The translations under genes and the position numbers were made by a program. Under the pieces are notes generated by a model. That model was not told the DNA's origin, searched no databases, and worked only from the letters and a program-made list of their open reading frames with translations. Below are positions 1-8,307 of a DNA stretch of 37,265 nucleotides, in pieces. Where the stretch lies: positions 1 to 37,265 of the forward strand of contig CAIOZS010000216.1 in assembly GCA_903862845.1 (NCBI GenBank). Direction: 5' to 3'. Origin of the DNA: an uncultured Thermoleophilia bacterium (GTDB taxonomy: Bacteria; Actinomycetota; Thermoleophilia; UBA2241). Position 1 is the first letter of the stretch; the number at the start of each line of letters is the position of its first letter.

Positions 1-218
<218 letters not shown>

Positions 219-302
219 TTGAACTTCAATGCCGCTCTGCAGTTTTCAGGTCCGTGCCCGCGTGCCGGCATGAAGATTTGTGCGCCGTGACGGCGCCAGG
301 TT

Positions 303-418
303 TTCGGCGGTCATAGCGGAGGGGTCACACCTCTTCCCATTCCGAACAGAGTAGTTAAGCCCTCCAGCGCCGATGGTACTTCAGGGGCAACCCTGCGGGA
401 GAGTAGGACGCCGCCGGA
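303..418 (+). rRNA. rrf: 5S ribosomal RNA
   Basis: This ~116-base gene has the standard 5S landmarks: 'cggcggtcatagcgg' at the 5' end, the loop 'cccattccgaacagag', 'taagccctccagcgccgatg', and the 3' 'gagagtaggacgccgccgga'. The 5' 'ttcggcgg' pairs with the 3' 'ccgccgga' to form helix I, which sets the ends. The overall form resembles actinobacterial 5S genes. It is the last gene of the rRNA operon, followed 10 bases later by a terminator. Confidence 0.95.
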
Positions 419-427
419 TTAGTGAGA

Positions 428-463
428 CAAAGGCCCGCGACTCGTAAGAGTCGCGGGCCTTTG
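428..463 (+). terminator. rRNA operon terminator
   Basis: A perfect 16-bp inverted repeat (arms beginning 'caaaggcccgcgactc') closes on a GTAA tetraloop, and its 3' arm ends in 'ctttg'. It sits directly after 5S rRNA. It is a strong intrinsic terminator for the rRNA operon and may also help stop the convergent NHLM operon. Confidence 0.9.
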
Positions 464-499
464 TCGTGAAGAACGCGAACAACGATCAGAGCTGCCGCG

Positions 500-532
500 G
501 GCCGGAGGGCTTTCCTCCCCAGGCCTCCGGCC
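500..532 (-). terminator. Possible terminator of the NHLM export operon
   Basis: A 9-bp inverted repeat ('ggccggagg' / 'cctccggcc') with a 15-base loop lies just past the stop codon of the last NHLM gene. There is no T tract, so this is a weak call; read-through into the stronger hairpin at 428-463 is possible. Confidence 0.4.
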
Positions 533-535
533 GGC

Positions 536-3463
536 TCAGATGAGCTGGCGCTCCGCCAGCCGCTTGAACAGGCCCGGCCGGCTCATGAGGTCGTCGTAGC
601 TGCCCTGCTGCGCGACGCGGCCGTCCTCCAGCACGTAGATGCGGTCGGCCGCTCTGACTGTGCTGAGGCGCTGGGCGATCACGACGCGCGTCGCATTGAG
701 CGCCTCGAGGCTCTGCATGACCTTGGCCTGCGTGCGATTGTCCAGGGCGCTCGTGGCCTCGTCGAAGAGCAGGATGGCCGGCTTGGTGCTCAAAGCGCGT
801 GCGATCAGGAGACGCTGCCGTTGGCCGCCCGAGAGCGTCACGCCGCCCTCGGCGACGTAGGTGAACATGCCCATGGGCATGGCCTCGATGTCGTCGGCGA
901 GACCGGCGGCGCGGGCCGCCTCCCAGATCTCGTCCTGCGTGAGATGGGCGGCGCCGGCGATGTTGAGCTGGATCGACCCCGAGAAGACGCGGCCGTTCTG
1001 CAGCACGGTGCTGAGCTGGCGGCGCAGGGCGCCGAGGTCCAGCGTGCGCAGGTCCTGCCCGTCGTAGTGGATCTCTCCGGACTCAGGCGTGTCGAAGCCG
1101 AGGAGCAGGCGGAACAGGGTGGACTTTCCGGCGCCCGAAGGGCCGACGATGGCCACGAACTCGCCGGGCCGCACCTCCAGAGAAAGGTCGTGGAGGGTGG
1201 GCTGCGCATCGGCCTCGTAGGAAAAGGTGACATGGCTCATCTCGATGCGGCCGCGCAGCTCGCCAGGGTCGGCCTTGGTGTCGTCGACCTCGGGCATGGC
1301 CTCGAGGATGGGCTTGGTGCGCTCGTAAAGCGGGGCGGCCGTGGTGAGCGAGACGAGCGCCATGCTCATCGCGAGGAGCCCCGCGAGGAGCTGGGCGAAG
1401 GCTGCCGTGTATGCCATGAACTGGCCGGTCTGGAAGCTGTTGTGGACGAAGAAGAAGAAAACGGCGAAGGCGCCGGCCGAACAGATCAGCGGGAAGGCGG
1501 CATTGAAGACGTTGGCCACGATGGCGATCTTCGAGGCTCTGAGCGTGTGGCGCGTCATCTCGACGAAGCCGTCGCTCCAGCGGGCGAAGGCGCGCTCCTC
1601 AGCGCCCGTGTCGCGCAGCTTGGCGACCGCCGAGACGAGCTGGAGGACGACGCCGGAGAGCTCGCCCTGACGGGCCAGGACGAGGCGTCGCTCACGTAGC
1701 TGCGCCAGGGCCGTGATCAGCGACACCGCGAAGGCGATGGCCATCAGGATGAGCGCCAGCAGTGCGAGCTGCGCGTCGTAGGTGAGGATCAGCACCAGGT
1801 TCACCAGCGAGAACACGGCGCCGAGCAGCGAGCCGAGCACGCTATTGAAGAAGATCGCGCTGATCTGGTTGATGTACATGACTCGCGTGGAAAGGTCGCC
1901 GGCGGTGAACTGGCGGAAGAACGAGGGCGGCAGCGCGAGAAGTCTGTCCCAGAGCGCCGCCTGGAGCTCATTGTCCATGCGCGTCTGGACGCGGACAGTA
2001 GTTACGCCGCGCGTGTAGGAGAACACGCCGAGGGTGACCGCGAGCACGAGGAGGACGGCGGCGATCTGGGTGAGCCCGGAGCTGTTGCCCGCGGGCACGA
2101 CGTAGCTGAACACGATGTTCGTGAAGATGGGCACCGCGAGTCCGATCAGCGCTGCGAGCAGGCTGAGCAGGCCGATGGCGAGGATGTCGCGGCGGCTGCC
2201 GCGCAGCACGTAGGCGAGGATGTCGCGGCCGCGCAGCGGGCGCTCGGGCAGGGGGCGGTAGAACATGTAGCCCGTCGGCTTGAGCGTCGCGGCGAAGGCC
2301 GCGTCCACGACGAGGGGCTGCGGCGAACCCGTCACGTGTGCCCGGTAGCTCTTGGACGAGGCCGGGAGAAGCGCCACAGGCGCGCCGTCGGAGTCGGTGA
2401 AGGCCAGCAGCGGGCCGCTGTCCCGGCGCCACCATCCGCCATCGAGCTTGATCACGCGGAAGCGTACGTGAGAGGCGCGGGCGATCGCCGATACGGGGTC
2501 GTAGATCCTGCCCTTCCAGGTTTCGGGCGGCGGGTGGAAGCGCGCGCCGAGCCGCCCGCCGATGATCCTGCAGGCGCGGAGCAGATCGTCCTCGTCCACG
2601 CCCTCCGTGCCGGGCGCGATGGCGTCGAGCACGCTCGCCTGGCGGGCGAGGGTGTGTGAGAAGGCCTGCTGGAGCACCGTCTCGCGGAGCTGCAGGCGCT
2701 CCAGCTCGGCCTCTTCTTCGCGCTGATAGCGCGCCGAGAGGCCGCGCATGAGGAGGTCGAGCAAGTCGTCCAAGGGGGCCAGCCCGGGCTCGCCCCGCCA
2801 AGCTTGCGCGAGATGCATGACGTCGCAGGTGGCGGCTTCGTGCGCCTCGAGCCACGTGTCGCTGGTGAGAGGGACCCAGCCTTGGCCCGGGTCCAGCGGC
2901 ATGGCTGGATCGGAGACGAGGAGCGCCCGACCCTGGGTGACGCGCACGCAGGTCGCGCCGCCGCGGGCGGTCAGCGACTCCCCTTCGGCCAGCGAAAGGG
3001 TCGTGCCCGGAGCGGCCGCAAGGCAAGCGTACGGACGACGCGCCTCGGGCAGCACGGCGCTCAGCGTCTCTGCCCATTCCGAGAGCGCGAGCACGGCGAG
3101 GAGGCGCTCCTCGGGATCCGCCAGCAGCGCCGACACCTCGGCGCGCGAGAGCGGCACGATCGTGGCCGTACCCGACGGCACGGCGAGCAGCGCCATGCCG
3201 TCGGCGCCCAGGGCGCCGGGCGAGACCGAGTGTCCGGAGATGAACTGGCCCGGCCCGGCCTGAGCCACGTGGTGCCGGGCGCGAGGCTCCCCACCGGCGT
3301 CGATGCTCACGGCGAAGACGTCGATGCCGCCGGCGATGACGGCCCAGTACTGGTCGCGGTCGTCGAGCAACCAGGGCTGGTTGCCCTGCAGTTCGACGTC
3401 GTCGTGGCCGGCGAGCCACGAGCCGTCGTCGGCGGGTGGTCTACTCGCGGACGAGGGCGGCAT
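536..3463 (-). CDS. NHLM bacteriocin system ABC transporter, ATP-binding protein (no peptidase domain)
   Basis: A 975-residue ABC exporter half-transporter of the type found beside C39-peptidase ABC proteins in NHLM (nitrile hydratase leader microcin) export loci. The first ~400 residues are a long soluble region without a C39 peptidase. A six-helix exporter domain follows (about 425-715), then an ATPase domain with Walker A GPSGAGKST (~774), signature LSGGQ (~877) and Walker B ILLFDEATSALD (~897). The length and long N-terminal extension match the second ABC subunit of these systems, which presumably pairs with the upstream gene product in the membrane. Its start overlaps the upstream gene by 23 bases, pointing to translational coupling. 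The likely substrate is a ribosomally made peptide with a double-Gly-type leader, but no precursor gene is visible nearby. Confidence 0.9.
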   Translation of the reverse strand: MPPSSASRPPADDGSWLAGHDDVELQGNQPWLLDDRDQYWAVIAGGIDVFAVSIDAGGEPRARHHVAQAGPGQFISGHSVSPGALGADGMALLAVPSGTATIVPLSRAEVSALLADPEERLLAVLALSEWAETLSAVLPEARRPYACLAAAPGTTLSLAEGESLTARGGATCVRVTQGRALLVSDPAMPLDPGQGWVPLTSDTWLEAHEAATCDVMHLAQAWRGEPGLAPLDDLLDLLMRGLSARYQREEEAELERLQLRETVLQQAFSHTLARQASVLDAIAPGTEGVDEDDLLRACRIIGGRLGARFHPPPETWKGRIYDPVSAIARASHVRFRVIKLDGGWWRRDSGPLLAFTDSDGAPVALLPASSKSYRAHVTGSPQPLVVDAAFAATLKPTGYMFYRPLPERPLRGRDILAYVLRGSRRDILAIGLLSLLAALIGLAVPIFTNIVFSYVVPAGNSSGLTQIAAVLLVLAVTLGVFSYTRGVTTVRVQTRMDNELQAALWDRLLALPPSFFRQFTAGDLSTRVMYINQISAIFFNSVLGSLLGAVFSLVNLVLILTYDAQLALLALILMAIAFAVSLITALAQLRERRLVLARQGELSGVVLQLVSAVAKLRDTGAEERAFARWSDGFVEMTRHTLRASKIAIVANVFNAAFPLICSAGAFAVFFFFVHNSFQTGQFMAYTAAFAQLLAGLLAMSMALVSLTTAAPLYERTKPILEAMPEVDDTKADPGELRGRIEMSHVTFSYEADAQPTLHDLSLEVRPGEFVAIVGPSGAGKSTLFRLLLGFDTPESGEIHYDGQDLRTLDLGALRRQLSTVLQNGRVFSGSIQLNIAGAAHLTQDEIWEAARAAGLADDIEAMPMGMFTYVAEGGVTLSGGQRQRLLIARALSTKPAILLFDEATSALDNRTQAKVMQSLEALNATRVVIAQRLSTVRAADRIYVLEDGRVAQQGSYDDLMSRPGLFKRLAERQLI

Positions 3464-5600
3464 AGAATCCCTTCAGGTCCAAGAGCTGATCGTGCGTGCC
3501 TCGCTCGACGATGACTCCGTTGTCGAGCACCAGGATCTCGTCGCAATCGCGGATCGTGCTCAGCCGGTGAGCGATGATCAAGCACGTGCAGCCGCGGCGT
3601 CGCAAGGCGCGGTCGATTCTCGCTTCGGTCACCGGATCGAGAGCGCTCGTGGCCTCGTCGAGGATGACGATGCGCGGGTTCACGGCAAGCGCGCGCGCGA
3701 TCTCGAGGCGCTGGCGCTCACCGCCGCTGAAGTTGACTCCCCCCTCTGCGATGGGACCGGAAAAGCCACCGCGGCGGCTCGCCAGAACGTCCCGCGCGCA
3801 CGCGTCCTCGGCGGCGCGCAGCACCCAATCCTCGGGCACAGTCGTGTCCCACATCGTGAGGTTGTCCGTGCCGCTCCCGGCGAACAGGTAGATATCCTGG
3901 CTGACGCGCGATACTGATCCGACCATGACCTCGCGGGGTATCTGCTCGCGCGGCCTGCCGTCGAAGAGGATCTGACCTTCCCATGGCTCGAAGAGGCCGC
4001 AGACGAGGTTGGCGATCGTGGTCTTGCCGCTCCCCGAGCCTCCGACGATCGCCACGCGCCGGCCGGGTCGCACGACCAGATTGAAGTCGCGGATCAAGGG
4101 CTCCTCGAGGGGGCTGTACCCGAAGACGAGGCCGCGGACCTCGAGGTGGCCGTCGAGCTTGGGCGTGACGTCGATCCGTGACGGCGCGGAAGACCCGCCT
4201 TCGAGCTGAGGATCGATCGGCGCCTTGAGGACGTCGTCCAGACGGTTCATGTCTCCGTGGGCCTCCTGGACTGTGGCGCCGAGGGTGACGAGCGTCGCGA
4301 ACGGCGCGATGAACGCGGCCATGAGCGCCATGAAGGCGGCCAGCATACCGACCGTTAGCTGGCCCTGGATGACGAACCACGCGCCCCAGGTGAGCATGAT
4401 CAGGGCGTTGAACTGGCCGAGGAAGACGGGCACGGAGTTGAGGAGCTGCGTCTTGACGCCGAGCGTCTGGGTGGCGTCGACCACGGCCGCCTGGAACCCG
4501 CCGAAGCGCGCAAAGAAGCTGTCCTCCATGCCGCTGGCCTTGATCGTCTCGATCATCTGCAGACCGGCCATGGTGGTGCCGGTCAGCTTGCCCGACTCCT
4601 GCAACATGCGCCTGTTGGCGTCGGTGCGGCGCCTCGAGACCACGCGCAGGGCGATCAGATTGAGGGCGGCGACGAGGATGCCGGTCAGCGTGAGCGGCCA
4701 CGAATAGGCGCCCATCATGACGAGATAGAAGACCAGCGTGAGCAGCGTGATCACCGTGGTCGCGAGCTGGCCGGACAAGAGCGTGGCGACGATGTCGTTG
4801 AGCGCCACGCGGCTGCCGATCTCGCCGGCGTAGCGCTGCGAGAAGAACTGCACCGGCAGACGCAGCACGTGCCAGAAGAAGCGGCTTGACGTGGTCACGG
4901 AGAGCTTGACCTGCAGGCGCAGGAGGTAGATCTGCTGGAGCCAGGTGAGAAATGCGACCACGACGGCGGTCGCGACCATGATGCCGAGCAGGGGGATCAC
5001 CCAGGACTCGACGCCCTGCACCAGGTAGCCGTCCACGAAGACCTGGGTGAACACCGGCGAGACCAGCGCCGGAACCACCAGCGCCAGCCCGGCGAGGATC
5101 ACGAAGGCCAGGCCGCCGTGAGACGTTGCAAGGCGCGGCCGCAACGCTGAGACCAGGCTCGGCGGCCGGCCGCCGGTCTGGAAGTCCGGTCCTTTCTCGA
5201 ACAGCAGGGCGACGCCCGTGTAGCTCTCGCCGAACTCTTCGTAGGTCACCCAGCGAGGTCCGCTGGCGGGGTCGTTGAGAAACACGCGCTTCCTGCCAAA
5301 ACCTTCGACGACCACGAAGTGGCTGAACTTCCAAAACACGATGAGCGGCGGCGTGCGGCGCCGCAGCTCGGCGACCTCGAGCCGCCAGCCACCCGCCTCG
5401 AGGCCCAGGGCGCGCGCCGCCTTGAGGATGCTCGTGGCCTTGCTGCCGTCGCGCGAGACGCCGCAGCGGACGCGCAGCTCCTCGAGCGGCACGTAGCGGC
5501 CATAGTACGCGAGGATGATGCCGAGCGCGGCGGCGCCGCACTCTACCGCTTCCATCTGAAGGACCGTCGGGGTCCGCACCCGGCGGTGGGGCTGCTCCAT
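3441..5600 (-). CDS. NHLM bacteriocin system ABC transporter, C39 peptidase/ATP-binding protein
   Basis: A 719-residue peptidase-containing ABC exporter. The N-terminal C39 peptidase domain has Gln15 and the nucleophile Cys21 (in QMEAVECG), His94 (in FSHFVVV) and Asp110 (in NDPASG), the full catalytic set for cleaving leader peptides after a Gly-Gly-type motif. The transmembrane domain spans about 160-450. The ATPase domain has Walker A GGSGSGKTT (~520), signature FSGGERQ (~624) and Walker B IVILDEATSALD (~644). The start codon overlaps the stop of the HlyD-like gene by one base (TGATG) and the 3' end overlaps the next gene by 23 bases, so all three genes form one tightly coupled operon. It should cleave and export a peptide across the cytoplasmic membrane. 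Confidence 0.93.
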   Translation of the reverse strand: MEQPHRRVRTPTVLQMEAVECGAAALGIILAYYGRYVPLEELRVRCGVSRDGSKATSILKAARALGLEAGGWRLEVAELRRRTPPLIVFWKFSHFVVVEGFGRKRVFLNDPASGPRWVTYEEFGESYTGVALLFEKGPDFQTGGRPPSLVSALRPRLATSHGGLAFVILAGLALVVPALVSPVFTQVFVDGYLVQGVESWVIPLLGIMVATAVVVAFLTWLQQIYLLRLQVKLSVTTSSRFFWHVLRLPVQFFSQRYAGEIGSRVALNDIVATLLSGQLATTVITLLTLVFYLVMMGAYSWPLTLTGILVAALNLIALRVVSRRRTDANRRMLQESGKLTGTTMAGLQMIETIKASGMEDSFFARFGGFQAAVVDATQTLGVKTQLLNSVPVFLGQFNALIMLTWGAWFVIQGQLTVGMLAAFMALMAAFIAPFATLVTLGATVQEAHGDMNRLDDVLKAPIDPQLEGGSSAPSRIDVTPKLDGHLEVRGLVFGYSPLEEPLIRDFNLVVRPGRRVAIVGGSGSGKTTIANLVCGLFEPWEGQILFDGRPREQIPREVMVGSVSRVSQDIYLFAGSGTDNLTMWDTTVPEDWVLRAAEDACARDVLASRRGGFSGPIAEGGVNFSGGERQRLEIARALAVNPRIVILDEATSALDPVTEARIDRALRRRGCTCLIIAHRLSTIRDCDEILVLDNGVIVERGTHDQLLDLKGFYAALVRE

Positions 5601-6469
5601 CAGTCCGTGCCACCAAAGAAGCGTTTAAGCGAAGGGAAGGCGTAGGTGATCGGCGGGTCCTCCGACAGAACGATGCGGGCGCTGAAGGCGGTACCGGAGG
5701 AGATCTTCGTGTCGGGGCCGTTGGATGACGACCACGCGTAGCCGCTGGGGTTGCCGGGCGCCTCGATCAGTCTCGCCTGGATGCGCAGCGTCGGCCCGGC
5801 GGCGGAGAACTGCTGCACCAGGTAGTCGTTCTGAAGGACAGCGGACATGCTCTCGGGAGTGGACGGCAGAATGGCCACGAAAACGACGACGCCGCGCAGA
5901 TAACCATACTGCTCGACGTTCACGGTGGCAGGGATGATCTGGACCTGCTGACCGAGCTTGACCTTCTTGCCGATCTCGTCGGGCAGATAGAGCGTCGCCA
6001 TGAGGGGCTCGTCGGTGGCCTCGATGGTGACGATGGGCCCCCCCGGCGCAACGTACTGTCCCTCATAGGCCTGGAGTGAGTCCACGACGCCCGAATACGG
6101 CGAGATGACGTCTGCTGCCATGGTCTGCGTCGCGGCCGGAAGGTCGGCGACGGCCACGGTGGCGATCGCCTGTCCGGTGCTGACGCGGTCGCCGAGGTGG
6201 ACCTTGAGCGTCGCCAGCTCGCCACCGTACAGCGTGACGACGCGCTGCGTATGGCCACCTCGCAGCAGCATGCCCTCGCCGCTGACCGTGGTGGCCAGCT
6301 TGCCGACGGAGGCCCACACCGCGGCGGTGATGATGAGCGCGGCGACCGCGCCGAGCGTGAGCCACGCGCGCGGATGCGTGACCGTGACGAGGCGGTCGAG
6401 CTCGTCGATATCGTTGAGGCGCGCCAGCGCCTCGCGCCGGAAGAGGGTGTTCTTGTCCTGGCGCGGCAT
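5600..6469 (-). CDS. NHLM bacteriocin system secretion protein (HlyD-like adaptor)
   Basis: A 289-residue membrane-fusion-type protein. It has a short cytoplasmic N-terminus (LFRREALARLNDIDELDRL, typical of NHLM HlyD proteins), one membrane helix at about 37-54 (LTLGAVAALIITAAVWA), and then biotinyl-lipoyl-like β segments (LKVHLGDRVSTGQAIA and ISPYSGVVDSLQAYEGQYV). It lacks the long coiled-coil hairpin of Gram-negative HlyD, as is usual for this short family. It probably forms the extracytoplasmic adaptor for the two ABC proteins encoded downstream. The ATG has a GAGGAGGT SD 11 bases upstream. It is the first gene of the operon and is divergent from the mttB-like genes. Confidence 0.9.
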   Translation of the reverse strand: MPRQDKNTLFRREALARLNDIDELDRLVTVTHPRAWLTLGAVAALIITAAVWASVGKLATTVSGEGMLLRGGHTQRVVTLYGGELATLKVHLGDRVSTGQAIATVAVADLPAATQTMAADVISPYSGVVDSLQAYEGQYVAPGGPIVTIEATDEPLMATLYLPDEIGKKVKLGQQVQIIPATVNVEQYGYLRGVVVFVAILPSTPESMSAVLQNDYLVQQFSAAGPTLRIQARLIEAPGNPSGYAWSSSNGPDTKISSGTAFSARIVLSEDPPITYAFPSLKRFFGGTD

Positions 6470-6729
6470 GGGGTTCGAGTACCTCCTCGGTCACCGCGCA
6501 GAGCATATGCTATTTCGGGCGCGAGTTTCGTCCGGGCTCCCGGCCGCGCCGACGTCTCTCGGCGCCGCGGCCGCGGCCCGTCGATCGCTCGCGCTCTCGT
6601 AGGCGGCGAAGTTCGCATTCCTCGCGATCCGTGCGACGAATCGTGCGGCAAACCTCGCGCGCCGGCTGCGAACCAGGTCTGCCGGGCGAGCCCTATGGTA
6701 CCCTGTCGCCGGGCGAAGAAGGAGGCCTT
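6470..6729. other. Divergent intergenic region between NHLM operon and mttB-like cluster
   Basis: A 260-base region that must hold the promoters of both divergent operons. It contains a perfect 10-base palindrome 'agcatatgct' (6502-6511), AT-rich against a GC-rich background and placed where a minus-strand -10 region would fall. On the plus strand 'tatggtaccct' (about 6693-6703) could give a -10 for the first mttB-like gene. No convincing -35 boxes and no small ORF resembling an NHLP or Nif11 leader peptide were found on either strand. Confidence 0.4.
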
Positions 6730-8154
6730 GTGGCCAGGGCGAGAGCGACGTATCTGTCTGAGCGCGAGAAGGACTTCCTCCACGAGAAGACTCTCGAGGT
6801 CCTCGAGAAGGTCGGCGTGGCGTACAACACGCCCAAGGCGATCGACCTGCTCGCGGCCGCGGGGGCCGAGGTGGACCGGGACGCGCTCACGGCGAAGCTC
6901 ACCTGGGAGATCATCGAGCCGTGCCTGAGGAGCGTGCCGAAGACGGTGCTCCTGGCCGGCCGGCGGCCGGAGAACGATCGTGTGCTGGGCGAATGGCCCC
7001 TGCACGCGACCACCGACGGCATCCAGACCTACGTGTACGACGATCTCAGCGGCCGGCGGCGCGAAGGCACGGCTGCCGATCTGGAGACCTTCGTCAAGCT
7101 TGGCGATGCTCTTTCGGAGGTCGACGCCATCTGGCCGTCCCCACAGGCCAGCGACATCGACCCGTACATGCTTCCCGTCAAGTTCGCCGAGCTCACGATC
7201 CGCAACACGAGCAAGCACGTTCAGGACGAGGTCCGCGAGCCGGACCTCGTTGAGCCCATTCTCGCCATGTACGAGGCAGCGGCCGGCGCGCCGCTGACCG
7301 AGCGGCCCTGTTTCTCGGTGACCAACTGTACTATCGCGCCGCTGCAGCACGACCGCGACATGACCGAAGCGGCGCTCAAGATGATCACGCGCGGCGTGCC
7401 GATCTTCATCCTGCCGATGCCGCAGGCGGGCACCACAGGGCCGATGACCCTGGCGAGCACGTGCATCGTCAACATGGCCGAGCTGCTCTCTGCCGTGGTC
7501 CTCTTTCAGCTCGCCGCGCCCGGCTGCGCGCTCATCTCCGGGGTCGGCTCGGCGGTCGCGGAGATGCGCACCGGCGGGTACATCGCGGCCGCGCCCGAGA
7601 TCGGCCTCATCAACCTGACGTGCATTGAGATGAGCAAGTACTACGGCCTGCTGACGCAGGCGACCGGCATTTCCGCGGATGCCAAGGCGCCGAATTTCCA
7701 GGCCGGCTCCGAAGGCGGCATGACCGGCCTGTGCGCGGCGCTCGCCGGCGCCGACTCTCTGATCGCCACGGGGGCCTTCGATGGCGTGCAGACCGAGAGC
7801 CTGGCCAAGGCCGTGCTCGACAACGACCAGCTCGGGGCGCTGCGCCGGTATGTCCGAGAGAGTCCTATCGACGAGAGCACCGCCCTGATGGACGACATCC
7901 TCGAGGTCGGCATCGGCGGGCATTTCCTGGCGCGCAAGAGCACGCGCGCCTTTTCGCGCAGCGAGATCTGGCGGCCGCAGGTGTTTCAGCGCGGCTCGTT
8001 CGAAGAGCACCAGGCGCCCGGGCGCGCGCTGATCGAAGTGGCCGTCCAGCGCGCCCACGACCTGCTCGCCGGCCACGAGGTCGCGCCGCTCGCCGAGGAC
8101 GCCGCTCGCGAGATCGCCGCGATCGTGGCGCGTCACGAGGCGGCGCGGCCCTGA
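6730..8154 (+). CDS. MttB-superfamily (non-pyrrolysine) methyltransferase, paralogue 1
   Basis: A 474-residue member of the trimethylamine methyltransferase MttB superfamily (COG5598). Its characterised non-pyrrolysine members (MtgB, MtpB, MtcB, MtyB) move a methyl group from quaternary amines to a corrinoid protein. Recognisable segments shared with its two neighbours are NCTIAPLQHD, NMAELLSAVVLFQLAAPGC, GSAVAEMRTG, NLTCIEMSK and DAKAPNFQAGSEGG. No in-frame TAG interrupts the ORF, so it is not a pyrrolysine enzyme. The ORF-track start at 6631 is too far upstream: GTG at 6730 has the SD AAGAAGGAGG and yields the N-terminus MARARATYLSE, matching paralogue 3 (MARPRLSYLTD). No corrinoid protein or reactivase is nearby, so the substrate and acceptor are unknown. 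Confidence 0.88.
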   Translation: MARARATYLSEREKDFLHEKTLEVLEKVGVAYNTPKAIDLLAAAGAEVDRDALTAKLTWEIIEPCLRSVPKTVLLAGRRPENDRVLGEWPLHATTDGIQTYVYDDLSGRRREGTAADLETFVKLGDALSEVDAIWPSPQASDIDPYMLPVKFAELTIRNTSKHVQDEVREPDLVEPILAMYEAAAGAPLTERPCFSVTNCTIAPLQHDRDMTEAALKMITRGVPIFILPMPQAGTTGPMTLASTCIVNMAELLSAVVLFQLAAPGCALISGVGSAVAEMRTGGYIAAAPEIGLINLTCIEMSKYYGLLTQATGISADAKAPNFQAGSEGGMTGLCAALAGADSLIATGAFDGVQTESLAKAVLDNDQLGALRRYVRESPIDESTALMDDILEVGIGGHFLARKSTRAFSRSEIWRPQVFQRGSFEEHQAPGRALIEVAVQRAHDLLAGHEVAPLAEDAAREIAAIVARHEAARP

Positions 8155-8163
8155 CATCGGCGT

Positions 8164-8196
8164 CGCGCCGGCGCCCCATGCGCTGTGGCCGGCGCG
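8164..8196 (+). other. Intercistronic hairpin after mttB-like 1
   Basis: A 9-bp inverted repeat ('cgcgccggc' / 'gccggcgcg') with a 15-base loop begins 10 bases after the stop codon. It has no T tract. It could be a weak terminator or an mRNA-stabilising hairpin between paralogues 1 and 2. Confidence 0.35.
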
Positions 8197-8307
8197 CCGC
8201 GGGCGTCGCTCTCGCGATAGAGTGAAGGCGGACGCCGCTCCTCTGCAGATGGCGTCTGCTGAAGCAGCTGCGGGAAGAACGAGGAGGGCACGCTGGCGAG
8301 AGCCCGC

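Noticed and set aside
6470-6729. NHLP/Nif11-like precursor gene upstream of the NHLM operon
   Set aside because: Both strands were read; no ORF with a suitable leader, GG-type site and SD was found. The ORF at 6506-6063 is a shadow of the HlyD-like gene.
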